From Neonectria sp. B-13 (taxonomy: Eukaryota > Ascomycota > Sordariomycetes > Hypocreales > Nectriaceae): DNA of 64,000 bases. The position numbers and the translations under genes are program-made. The DNA lies in contig NOKP01000001.1 of the NCBI GenBank assembly GCA_002682825.1, positions 5,087,296 to 5,151,295 of the forward strand. The letters are read 5' to 3'. Positions 14,823 through 24,621 of this stretch are shown one piece after another; positions within the stretch are counted from its first letter, which is position 1, and every line of letters begins with the position of its first letter. The notes under the pieces are model-generated. The model was not told the origin of the DNA. It did not search any database and worked only from the letters and a program-made list of their open reading frames with translations.

Positions 14823-15218
14823 ATGGATTCCTCCAAGACCCCCGTTAAGCTCGTCAAGGTGACCCGAGTGCTCGGCCGAACCGGTGCGTCCCCCCGACAA
14901 TTCGATCTCCCATAAACCAGGGAGAAAACGAAACAAGGAATTTCCAACAAAGGACGATGGACCTAACCGCTGTTCTAGGCTCTCGTGGTGGTGTCACCCA
15001 GGTGCGCGTCGAGTTCATGGACGACCAGACCCGATCCATTATCCGAAACGTCAAGGGCCCAGGTACGATTTAAGAAGCGAATTTCCCGCCGAGGATGGAG
15101 AATACCAGCCAAGGCGTGTAAGCGTGTGTGGTGCTAACCGGCCATTTCCCAACTAGTTCGCGAGGACGACATCCTTTGCCTGCTCGAGTCCGAGCGTGAG
15201 GCCCGAAGACTGCGATAA
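14823..15218 (+). CDS. rps28: 40S ribosomal protein eS28
   Basis: Small-subunit protein near the mRNA exit site. Exons 14823-14883, 14979-15062 and 15157-15218 give 68 residues, the normal length. The product begins [20 protein letters not shown], continues [15 protein letters not shown] and ends [10 protein letters not shown], all invariant features of eS28. Both introns (about 95 nt each) have clear CTAAC branch sites 10-15 nt before the acceptor. Two of the three exons are shorter than 65 nt, so gene finders may miss it. Confidence 0.97.
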
Positions 15219-15946
15219 ACGTTGCGATCGAGGAGTAAGGAGGGGGGGCTTGGAACGGCGGACGATGGATGGTCTTTGCATGCTAAGGCGGGCGCGCCTT
15301 GTATTGGGACATTGCCTGGGGCGGCTGCATCACCCGCACCCCAGTTTCATTTGTTAGAGGAGTCACGGATCTGGCATTGCGAATCCAGAACAATTCTTCT
15401 GCAGCCTTGGAATCCGACCACGAAAAGTGATTTTTTGGCCTTCAGGTCTCGCCCGAGTTTATACAAGCCCCTCGACCAGAATCGAAGCAGGTTTTACGAT
15501 CACGTCTCACGGCGACCGCCCTCTCTTCTTCCCGTCCGTCGTCTTTTCTCGTCCTGCGAGACATTGTGAACGAGTGCTATGACGAGTTCCCCGTGGCAGT
15601 CGAGGCTCGCTCACTGATGTTCCGGTCACGTGAAGCCGAGCAACTTGAAATTCCGCGGGGCGAATGCAAACAAACTCCCTGTTCTTTCTCCCTACAAACT
15701 AAGCCAGACGCAGGTCTCCTCCATGAAGCTCCAGCACCTCCTTTGGTAAGTCTGCCATGGATTCACAGTGGTTCCTCCTGAGCATGATGCTTAAAAGCAT
15801 GTATTACCTGAAATACGCATTGATGTGCCTTTCGTCACCAAGATCTCTGACCCAAATCGCTTCAACTTTCATTGGCAATTCATTCGCACATGGGAAGGGA
15901 TGCGGCTAACACGCCGAAGACCATTCCAAGACATCCCACCGCCGCC
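15219..15946. other. Intergenic, RPS28 3' region to cnxG leader
   Basis: 728 bp with no supportable gene; short ORFs lack protein character. CTAAC at about 15907 could be an intron branch site in the cnxG leader. Confidence 0.4.
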
Positions 15947-16237
15947 ATGACGTCGGCACCGAAGGCCCCGCCAGGCCACTTCAACGTCCTCTACTTTGCC
16001 AGCGCCAGTTCCTTCACCGGCAGAGACCATGAAGCCCTCCCTGCGACGCTTCCTCTGCGAAAACTCTTTGCTGAACTGGAGTCACGGTATCCTGGCATCA
16101 AGGCCAAGATCCTCGACTCTTGCCTCGTCACCGTCAATCTTGACTATGTAGATGTGCCGGGTGAAGAGAGCGCCGACGAGACTTTGCTCCAGGAGGCGGA
16201 CGAAGTGGCCATAATTCCGCCCGTCAGCTCTGGTTAG
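15947..16237 (+). CDS. cnxG: Molybdopterin synthase small subunit (MOCS2A/MoaD-like)
   Basis: Sulfur carrier whose C-terminal thiocarboxylate donates sulfur to precursor Z in molybdenum cofactor synthesis, needed for nitrate reductase and xanthine dehydrogenase. 96 residues with the beta-grasp ubiquitin-like pattern: FNVLYFASASSFTGRDHE, LRKLFAELESRYPG, VTVNLDYVD, and the terminal EADEVAIIPPVSSG. The last residue is the required Gly; the penultimate residue is Ser, not the Gly of the human protein. Start 15947 is in good context (GCCGCCATGA); an in-frame upstream ATG at 15872 would add 25 residues that look unlike the family. The large subunit (cnxH) is not in the window. Confidence 0.9.
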   Translation: MTSAPKAPPGHFNVLYFASASSFTGRDHEALPATLPLRKLFAELESRYPGIKAKILDSCLVTVNLDYVDVPGEESADETLLQEADEVAIIPPVSSG

Positions 16238-16346
16238 AGGGTTGCTGGGCGTGGAAAATGCACGAAATTGTTGCCGATACGGTTGTGTCATTCGCGTCCC
16301 CGTACTGTAGCTGCGGCGAGCTTCTATTCCGCGCGGATGTCGTTCG

Positions 16347-16938
16347 TCAAGGACCATTGGCCGCCGCTAGACTCGCGCGATCTTCTCCCAGCAGCGGCTC
16401 CTCCTCTCCGGCCCTCCGCCTAATAATGGACCGCCAGCGACCTTTGAACTCTCGCCACCATCCCGGATGCTGCTTGTTGTAGCGACGAAATCGACGGATG
16501 CCAAGCACTAGGCCAAAGACGAGGCCAACTAAGGCAAGGGTAGATAGGATAGTCACGATTGTGGTGAGGGTCGTAATCGTCGAGACATGACACCCCAGCG
16601 GCCTCGTACGGAGCTCCCATCGCTCGGCCCAGTGCGGGCATATGTTCTCGTCGTATGCCGGCGCCAGCGCGGGGATGGAATGCGAATTGGGAACGCAGGA
16701 CCAGGTCTAGATGGAACATGTATGAGCGTTGCGATATCACGCATTGGAACAAGCAAATGAGGAAATAAGAAGGCGAGAAGCATACATATGGACACCAGCT
16801 ACACCGCGCAGTGTCGAGACAGCCGTCGCAACTTTGAAGCGACCAGCATCGCTGGAAGTGCTCGTGCTGATCCTCGTCGACGGTGAAGTTCGCCCGCGCG
16901 GCCTTGAGGTCGGCAACGGAGAGGTCGTAGAGGTCCAT
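16347..16938 (-). CDS. PSI-domain single-pass membrane protein (N-terminus incomplete)
   Basis: Exons 16938-16786 and 16706-16347 encode 170 residues from the first ATG. A cysteine-rich PSI/plexin-like motif spans the intron: CWSLQSCDGCLDTARCSWCPY then TWSCVPN. A hydrophobic segment (about 92-120, rich in Thr/Val/Leu/Gly) is followed by a basic cytoplasmic tail RRFRRYNKQHPGWW and an acidic dileucine-like EEEPLLGE near the end. The topology implies an extracellular or lumenal N-terminus, yet no signal peptide is present. The frame is open for 31 codons upstream (to a TAA at about 17032) without ATG, so an upstream exon with the signal peptide is likely. Cargo-receptor or sorting roles are possible but unproven. 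It converges on cnxG. Confidence 0.7.
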
Positions 16939-17384
16939 AGCTTCCGGTGACGCTCTCAGGGTGTTTGCTGCCGGCGGAGGACAGTCTATCGGCGGCTCAG
17001 AGGTCAGGCAAGGCAGGGCGAATTGTCCGTGTTATGTCGCCGTCACTGTCGTTATTCCTGAGGCAATTGAGAGAGGTCAAGAATGGGCTGTGCAAGCGGC
17101 CGCGTTCAGGATATCGACACAGATTACGAATACCCCACCTCCACATTCCCTGCTCGCGTATACATGTTGCGACGCCAAAGTGACATAGGCGCAGCCATCA
17201 TTTCAATTTCTTCCGCCCAACACCATCCGATATAGTAGCTGTGAGCTAACACCATGCGCCTTCTATTGATAATACACATCTTCTATGAATGGGCAATTCA
17301 GGCGTACAAAGTCTCCGTGTAACAATACATGCCAACCACCAATTGCCTCCGCCGTTCGTTACCACTTATTAACATCGATAATGG

Positions 17385-19775
17385 TCAAGACAGCGCCTTT
17401 CTAACTTCGCGAGACCGCCGAACTCGATGTTTCACCCTTCTCATTTCGCTTCTCCTCCTCGCCCGTAGCTCATTCGCATCCTTCAATGGCGTGTTTCCCA
17501 GGTTTTCAAAGGGCATTAGGTCTACCAGAAACCGTCGAATCTGCAAGCCGGTCTTCTCGCTGATGAAGGCATCAACTCGCTCGTCGCATGCTGCAGATGC
17601 AGCAATATGCAGACCCCTCAGGACATCACGATCCATAACCTCGCCGTCGCAATCCTCCCAGTTGGCGGAGCGGAGACTTCCCCGGATCGATGACATCCTC
17701 TGGGGTATATTTGGTCGGACAGGGCTTCGATGTGAGTGCCCTCGAGCGCAGAGCGCAACGTTCTGAGGGGGTTCACTTCGGTGATCATGCATTTCATTCG
17801 GTGGCTTCAACGTTTCATTAGTACCTTCGTCTTTGGCTGGCGGTGCTTCTACTGCTGGCTCAACCACCCGATCAACACTAGGGACTTGACCAACATCCTT
17901 CTTCGGTGTCGACGGTACGTCTGGCAAAGGCTTTTGGTAACCCTTTGCGTTCTGCAAATCCCTTCTCATATGGCGGAGAGGCAAGCTTTGGTAGCGTCTT
18001 GGGGAATGACGAGCTAGCCCTTGACGGTTCAAGTCTTTCGACGACTGAGCCGTCCGAATCCTGACATTTTGGGGACCAGCTATCTTGGTCGGGCGAATTC
18101 GGTGTGTTTTAAAATCTTGTCTGTCAGCCTGTGGGATGTTTCGCGATGATGCTGTATTTCCATCCTGCCAAGGTAGAACCATTGACTGTCGACGAAGTCC
18201 TGTCGTCGGCTGTCCTGGCCCGTATATGTATGTCGGGTGGGAACGCTGCCTTTCAGGTCTGGCTCGATGAGCTCGATCGACCATGTGCTCGGCCTTCACA
18301 CAATGGCCCGGTTGAGGTTGTGGGTAAAATATATTGGGAACGGGAAGAGTTGCCCACTCCGGAACAGAAGCCTTGGGAGGAGAATTAGGCATCTTCGATT
18401 TCATGTCCGTAACAATATGTTGCGCCGTAATGACAGGTTCTGATGTATGGAGCCGCGGTTGCGACTTCTGGAGAAGCTGGAGACAACCCCAGTCCGCCGA
18501 TCCACGATGATCAGGGATGCAGGGAAGGCATGTGGATTTGGGTAGTTTGTTTGCTAGGGGTTTCTGGCGCTCGCAGGCGACAACTTCGCCCATCGTGGCA
18601 TATCTCCAATCATCCATATCGTTTGGCGCAGTGAAAGAAATCTCCGTGTTCGAGCTAGGACAGCCATCATTTCCATCGAGCTGACTCAGATGAGCCTGCT
18701 TGACAGAAAGCTTAGGTAGTGGCGGTTGTCGAGTCGCTCGAATAGCGCTGGCCCTTGTACGGTGAGAATGAAGCTTTGTTTGATCTTTGGATGTCACCGC
18801 CAGGCCGGCAGCCGTGAACTCGGGGCGAAACGGGAGAAGAGCAGATACTGTACGAACGGTTGTGCCGGACCTTGTTGGCGTTGGCGTGAAGATGGGTAAT
18901 TTGCCGTTGGCCCCAGTGTGTTCAGCGTATCGCTGTATTTCACGTGTGAAACGATCCAAAGCTCCTCGTTGGCTTGAAGTTCTAGAAGGGTTGCGGTAAG
19001 ATTCAGGGGACATCTCTTCTGAGTCCTGGAGGTGGTGTCTGTCAGGCCTTGGCTCGCTTGTAACAGATAACATGTGTAGTTGTTGTGCAACATTCCGTGC
19101 AATGGCGTCAACAAGTAAGTTGTCCACCCCAGCTCGTTGTAGAGTATCTGACTTCCCGCGCGTAGAGTCGCTAAACACTTCGTGAGAAGGGGTTTGTGTG
19201 TGTTTCTTGATATCAGTTGTTCCACAAGGATGCGATAAGTGTGGCAGATCCTGAGAATGCTTCGGAGTGATGTCCAGGTTGGTACCATTCTCATTCTGCC
19301 TGTCAAAGTCGACTGCACTATTCGTTCCATCGAAATTTCCAGATCCAGGTGTCGCTGGTGGTTTGAAGCTTACGGGGGAGACTTCAGAGGGGACTGCGCA
19401 CGCAGTAGGCGCAACGCCACCTTGGTATTTGTTCCTGGATACTTCCGGGTCCGAAATAGCTCCACTAGATTCATAACGATCCCGTACGATTCTTTGTTGG
19501 TGCGTGACCTCTTTAGAGGTGCTCGCAAAGCGCTTGATGCTGTCAAGGGGGGCAGGATCGAGGGTCGCGGTGCTGGGAGGCAATTGCCGTGACCCAATAT
19601 CAATTCGAGCCTTTGTTCTTGGGTGCCTTGCACGGGTAGGCCGTCGAGATAAGACTACCACACGCGACCTGGATCGGAGTCTCTCAAATGACGGAACCCT
19701 CTGGGTAGGAGGTGCATCGATGCTCGGTTGGGGGGGAAAGGTGTTTGGATCCAGGGTAGATGCTAGCGTAGCCAT
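17385..19775 (-). CDS. Large disordered protein of unknown function
   Basis: Single long open frame of 796 codons from ATG 19775 (MATLASTLDPNTFPP); another ATG at about 19838 would add 21 mostly hydrophobic residues. I do not recognise the family. Most of it is Pro/Ser/Arg-rich, low in hydrophobics and probably disordered, with no enzyme motif or membrane segment. The C-terminal 90 residues are more ordered: SSIRGSLRSANWEDCDGEV, then DVLRGLHIAASAACDERVDAF and GLQIRRFLVDLMPFENLG, ending in a very basic tail RARRRSEMRRVKHRVRRSRE. That end is the best candidate for a conserved domain. The open length makes it very likely real. Confidence 0.75.
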   Translation of the reverse strand: MATLASTLDPNTFPPQPSIDAPPTQRVPSFERLRSRSRVVVLSRRPTRARHPRTKARIDIGSRQLPPSTATLDPAPLDSIKRFASTSKEVTHQQRIVRDRYESSGAISDPEVSRNKYQGGVAPTACAVPSEVSPVSFKPPATPGSGNFDGTNSAVDFDRQNENGTNLDITPKHSQDLPHLSHPCGTTDIKKHTQTPSHEVFSDSTRGKSDTLQRAGVDNLLVDAIARNVAQQLHMLSVTSEPRPDRHHLQDSEEMSPESYRNPSRTSSQRGALDRFTREIQRYAEHTGANGKLPIFTPTPTRSGTTVRTVSALLPFRPEFTAAGLAVTSKDQTKLHSHRTRASAIRATRQPPLPKLSVKQAHLSQLDGNDGCPSSNTEISFTAPNDMDDWRYATMGEVVACERQKPLANKLPKSTCLPCIPDHRGSADWGCLQLLQKSQPRLHTSEPVITAQHIVTDMKSKMPNSPPKASVPEWATLPVPNIFYPQPQPGHCVKAEHMVDRAHRARPERQRSHPTYIYGPGQPTTGLRRQSMVLPWQDGNTASSRNIPQADRQDFKTHRIRPTKIAGPQNVRIRTAQSSKDLNRQGLARHSPRRYQSLPLRHMRRDLQNAKGYQKPLPDVPSTPKKDVGQVPSVDRVVEPAVEAPPAKDEGTNETLKPPNEMHDHRSEPPQNVALCARGHSHRSPVRPNIPQRMSSIRGSLRSANWEDCDGEVMDRDVLRGLHIAASAACDERVDAFISEKTGLQIRRFLVDLMPFENLGNTPLKDANELRARRRSEMRRVKHRVRRSREVRKALS

Positions 19776-20066
19776 CGTTGGATAGGCAGAGGTAAGGTTT
19801 CCAGGAGAATTATTCAAGAAGGACAAGAGGGGTAGCATTAGTAGCACGTATGGTGTTTAGGACCATGAGGGGGGTTGTTTGTGGGAGAAACTGAGGCGCT
19901 GACAGACTTGAAGGAGTGAGGTATGATGAGCTGTCCATGTGGGCTGTTCTTCCCAAGATACCAACTCCAGAAGCAGCGGAAGCAGGCGGGAGGGAGGAGC
20001 GGGAGTGCCATTGGATTCCATAGCTCCTTCTCTCCTTCCAAGCCGGTTGCTGAGGAGAAACTCCAG

Positions 20067-20438
20067 TTACGGCGTGATATCTTTGATGCCGGGTGATGAG
20101 TAGACATCGAGTTGACGGCGGCCCTTGCGCAGCAGGAACTCAATGGCAGCAAAATCGCGCTTGTCGATGCTCAGATTCCGAACAAACTCGGCCCTATATA
20201 TTTTCTCAGCTACGGTAAATATGCGAGTCTGGGGACTACAGTGCGGACGGCGAGGCGTACCTGACGAAGTTCTCAAAATGCGTTCTGCTGGCCTGCGATG
20301 CGTCAATGTCGGCGACCTTGTCGATGCGAACTGGGACTTGCAAGGACCTACCGGCGGTTTCTTGCGGCTCTCGCGGAGACAGTGGCGGTAGAGGGCGACG
20401 ACCTCCTTCTGCAAGCCTGAAAGACGCATTGTAGCCAT
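20067..20438 (-). CDS. SDH6: Succinate dehydrogenase assembly factor 1 (SDHAF1/Sdh6, LYR protein)
   Basis: Mitochondrial matrix chaperone that helps insert Fe-S clusters into the Sdh2 subunit of complex II. Exons 20438-20352, 20292-20261 and 20193-20067 encode 81 residues. The LYR motif is at residues 16-18 (EVVALYRHCLRESRKKP); a short THFENFVRAEF follows, then NLSIDKRDFAAIEFLLRKG and RRQLDVYSSPGIKDI at the end, which identify the family. The middle exon is only 32 nt. Introns are 59 and 67 nt; together 126 nt without a stop, so a transcript retaining both stays in frame. Met4 (MRLSGLQ) is an alternative start matching many homologues. Confidence 0.93.
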   Translation of the reverse strand: MATMRLSGLQKEVVALYRHCLRESRKKPPVGPCKSQFASTRSPTLTHRRPAERILRTSSGTPRRPHCSPQTRIFTVAEKIYRAEFVRNLSIDKRDFAAIEFLLRKGRRQLDVYSSPGIKDITP

Positions 20439-22127
20439 CGGATGAGTTTCACGGTTGAGAGAGGTGAGCCCTGCTTCGAGATGAGTTGCAGTCGTGAGTG
20501 TACTTCGTGAGTGGTGTGAAAATGGAGTTTTTGGAGTTGAGGCGTGGTGGAGCTCGGCTCTTCAGAGTCCAGGAGTTAGCCGAGGGAAGGGCAATCCAAT
20601 CAAAGTCAACCCGCTTCATATACAAAGACCCGGGGTTGATTATTCTTTTCTTCTGGGACTCATTAATGTGTAAATAGGAACCGAGTTGAAAGTTAACAAG
20701 AAGGGGATTGCTTGGACATCGCGAGGTTACTGCCTAGCGTGGAAATGTATGACCCGTCGACAGTACTTCGTAGTTACGGAGCCTGTGGCTCACCATCTCG
20801 CCCGCCGTGGCTGTGTCATAGAGGGCTCAGGCGTTGAGAACGACGACAGGCCGTCATTCCCTATGTATGATCAGGCAGCATACCCGCTAAGGTGTTTGAA
20901 TTTACTGAGATTATACGGTGCCTGCTTGCCATCACAAGTCATGATTACTAACATTCTTGTTGTTTCGGGGCATCAAGGCGGAAGAGAGCCGCGATGCGTG
21001 CCGTGGTTCAGTGGACGATCTCCCCACTGACCAAACGCCCGACGTAGCGCGGCGCAGATCCCTGTAAAAAGGAACGGGGTGCCGTAATTTGTTACTGCGA
21101 GGCGCTGTAAGGCGTGTCCTTCCGTTAGATACAGTAGATGATGGTGTTCGTCCAGTTTGCGCCCTGGTGCCCATCCGCAGTGAGGTACTAGATACTGGGC
21201 GGTAAACGGATGCCTGATATTGTCCCTTTTGGCCAGCAAAGGGGATTCGATGTTCATATAGATACATTATTAGTCCAACGTGGAATCAGTCCCGGTCGTT
21301 CCCAAGTCGAAGGATCCTTTCATAACAACATCCCCATCATCAACCAGTAGACTGGCTACTTAAATACGCCAGCCATTCTCCCGCCAGCACAGCCTTCCTC
21401 GTTCCATTCTGGCGCCGTCGGTATCGCGCGCTAACACACAGCTGAGCTTCGCCCCCCTTGTTGAGCTGCAACCCCCAAGCACCATCGCGGGCAACGGAGC
21501 GACCAGACAAATGCGGGCGTGACACGACGTCGCTCTGCTCATTGGCTCCCGCGCCCTACAGCTTGCTCAAGCCCAACTCGGCATTCCCCATACTAAGGCT
21601 TCCCGCCTCTATGTCCTCCGCCGGCCCAGGGCTGATTTTCCACCTGAGACAGCCTGATAGAAGCCAGGACTTTGGGAGGGGGGGGTTAAGCCGTACCCGG
21701 TCCTTTGCCAGTCCTTCCTTTGGTACTCCGTAGTCCTTGTGATGTTGCTGCGCATCTCCTCCTCCATCCCGTCTCTCCACCACGCACTAAACTACTCCGT
21801 GTCTACCTTACTTGCGGTTTCATGCCACTTACTGACTTACAGCCCCTACCTAACGTCCGCTTGTGGCCTGCCTGCCTGCCTTGCCTTGCCTTCACCGGGA
21901 AGCGAGCCACTTTTAGGCATGTTCTCGCCCGCTTATAGATAGCTTCCAGCCGGGCATTGTTCCACACGCTCACTTACGACTCATCTACTCTACGTCTCCC
22001 TTCTTGCTTTTGAATCCGTCATATGCGTCTTCACCCCTACGAGGACGCCTCAGCGTTCGCTCCCTAGCCCTTCACTCCTGATTCTCTCACTCCGTCTCCC
22101 ATCTCCATCCCCGCCAACAACGTGAAC
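20439..22127. promoter_or_regulatory. Divergent intergenic region, SDHAF1 / RBR ligase
   Basis: 1.7 kb without a supportable gene. The right half (about 21720-22120) is C/T-rich and looks like the 5' leader of the RBR gene. The left half is less GC-rich; nothing recognisable is in it. Confidence 0.5.
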
Positions 22128-24340
22128 ATGCTGGCTTCCGGCCGGAAGCTGCAGCTCATGCCGGGCTCCTTTGGCCCCGAGGACTACATCGACTTTTACG
22201 AGAATCCCTTTGACGACCTCGAGAATTTGCAAGCCGCTTGGCGAGATCGAGAGGCCTTGGTCTCGTGGTCCACTAACAACCTCTCCGACGTAGACGTCAC
22301 CGACGTCGACTGGTACAAATACAACCCGCCAGCTGCGCTCAGGAAGGCCACCCATATCACCTCTCAGGTTCTCCTCGATATTGTCTGTTCTTCCATTGAA
22401 AATGTCAAGATCCAGGCCGCCGAGCAGAATCGCCAAAAGTGCGAGGAGATGGAACAGAGCAAGCTGGCTGAAGCCACTGCCAAGAAGCTCGACAAGGGCA
22501 AGGGGCCGTATCTGCCCATCATTATTCCTCAGGATAAGCCCAATCCAGAGATCGACGACAAAACACCCCGTCATTCTATCATCTCACTGTCCGGTTCGAC
22601 TTCCACTGTCACTACCGCCGATGTCCCCGCCAAGCCTGGGAAGCGACGCAAGTTCGCCCTGCGCAAGTTCTTCCAGCGCAGTCACGAGAAGGGGGAGAGC
22701 AGTTCCACCGGTTCTAAACTGGAAACCATCCGCAAAATATACGAGTCACGGCAGGTCAACAGAAATTCCACGTCGGATGCTACTACAGTCTCAATAACGG
22801 AATCCATCGGAGAGTTGGTGTAAGTTGATATCGATGTTCCCCTTATCCAGTCTGGCTACTAACAGCCTATAGCGAGTGTGTCTCTTGTCTCGACGACTTC
22901 TCACCCAAGGAGGTAATCAAAGTCCCATGCCACAGCTATTGCCGTGACTGCTTCGTTCGTCTCATCTCGGCGGCGGTCCAGAATGAGCAGCAGTGGCCAC
23001 CTAAGTGCTGCCTAAATCAGATCCCGATCCAGACCGTCGTCCGCTACATTCCCTCCGACCTCCGAAAGGCATTCCAAGAGCGATCTAGTGAATGGGATAT
23101 CCCCGTCGGCGATCGCATCTACTGTAGTCACCAAGGGTGCAATCTCGTGGTCAAACCGCAAAACATCGATAAAAAGAAACGCCAGGGCACCTGCGACAAC
23201 CGCCATGCCACATGCACGATATGTCGGGACGCCGGCCACAAAGGGAGGGAATGCGAGCGGGATCCAGACATGGACCTGACCAACATCTTGGCCGAGGAAG
23301 AGGGCTGGAAGAGGTGCTTCAACTGCAACGCCTTGGTGGAGCACCGTGAAGCATGCCAACATATGACTTGTCGGTGCGGAACACAGTTCTGCTACGTCTG
23401 CAGTCAACGATGGCGGACATGCGAGTGCACGATGCAGCAGCTCTACGACCTTAAGACGGCAGCCGACACCAAGCGGGATCAGAGGCAATTCAGAGAGCAG
23501 ACCAACGCCGAAGAGCTGCGACAGATCCTCCTCCAAATAGAGGAGTTCGAGCGGGAAGAGACCCTCAAGGCCGAAATGCTTCGTCAGGAGCAGGAGAGAC
23601 AAGAGGAGGAACGTCGACAGCGCGAACTTGAGGAAAGGGTCCGCCAGGAGAGTATGCGTCGCCGGGATATCGAGATCAAGTTTCGGGAGCTGCGCGTGAC
23701 GCTCGACGAGCTCCATGAGTTGCAGCAGGTCCTCATCGAGGTCGACCAGGAGGAGATGGACGAGGAACTCGTTGCTGGGACCAAGGCCGCAAAAGAGGAA
23801 CTCACCAAGAAGCATGAGGCCGAGCGGTCTGAACTGGACTCACTCGTGATGACCAAGCTGGCCGACAAGGAGTACGCTCTCAACAGGGACTTCCAGATCC
23901 GGGCTGCGGAGGAGAATGACATTGAGGAGGCATATCACGAAACGTTGCAGGACTATTGGAAGGACAAGAAGGATGGCGAGAAAGAGATCGAGGCGGCAAT
24001 GTTGACTTTGCGTAAGCGCATGGATCAGAGACAGCACATGTGGCAGAAGTGGAAGACTGAGGCAATGAAGGTGCACGAGGCCAGCATCAAGGAGGACTGG
24101 TCGCTGCGCGAGGAGCTCATGTACAGCACGAAACACCGATTTGACGCGGCCTGTGAAGAGAAGGAGAGGGATTTGACGAGACGGAAGGCAGCCGAGAAGA
24201 AGTGGCTGGAGATGGTCATCCTCGAGAGGGAGAGGCTGATGAACGAGTCCGAGGTCCAGGAGGTCGAGGGCGATGCCGACAGCTTATTTGCTCCAGACTC
24301 GGACAACGGGAGAGATGACCGAGCTGTGGTGGCTGTTTAA
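22128..24340 (+). CDS. RBR-type E3 ubiquitin ligase (RING1-IBR-RING2) with long coiled coil
   Basis: Transfers ubiquitin via a thioester on RING2. Exons 22128-22819 and 22873-24340; 719 residues. The first ATG is 22128 (MLASGRKLQL). Residues 1-230 have a basic cluster KPGKRRKFALRKFFQ. RING1 is about 233-280 (ECVSCLDDF, VPCHSYCRDCF), IBR about 300-350 (CDNRHATCTICRDAGHKG), and RING2 377-415 (RCFNCNALVEHREACQHMTC then CGTQFCYVC); the Cys of EACQHM is the expected catalytic residue. From about 420 to 690 a charged Glu/Arg-rich coiled coil follows. The intron (53 nt) falls just before RING1. Fungi have several such IBR proteins of unknown substrate. Confidence 0.92.
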
Positions 24341-24621
24341 GGCGAAGTGGGAAGAAGGTGGAATCGTAAACTAAATACAAATCAAATTGAAAACTTATAC
24401 AGTCAGATATCCGGCCAGTTGCGGCGACTTTGAAGTTGGTGATGTGGTGACTCCGTTCACATCACGTGGCCCACTATTCACAAAAACCTCTCTTTTCGAT
24501 ATCATTCATCTCGAAAGACACCGCTCGACCTGACCAGACCCGAACGCCTACCGTGCTCTTTGCCACCCATAATCAACAAGCACTTCCTTCCCACTCAGTT
24601 CACAACAAGTTACGCCCAACC

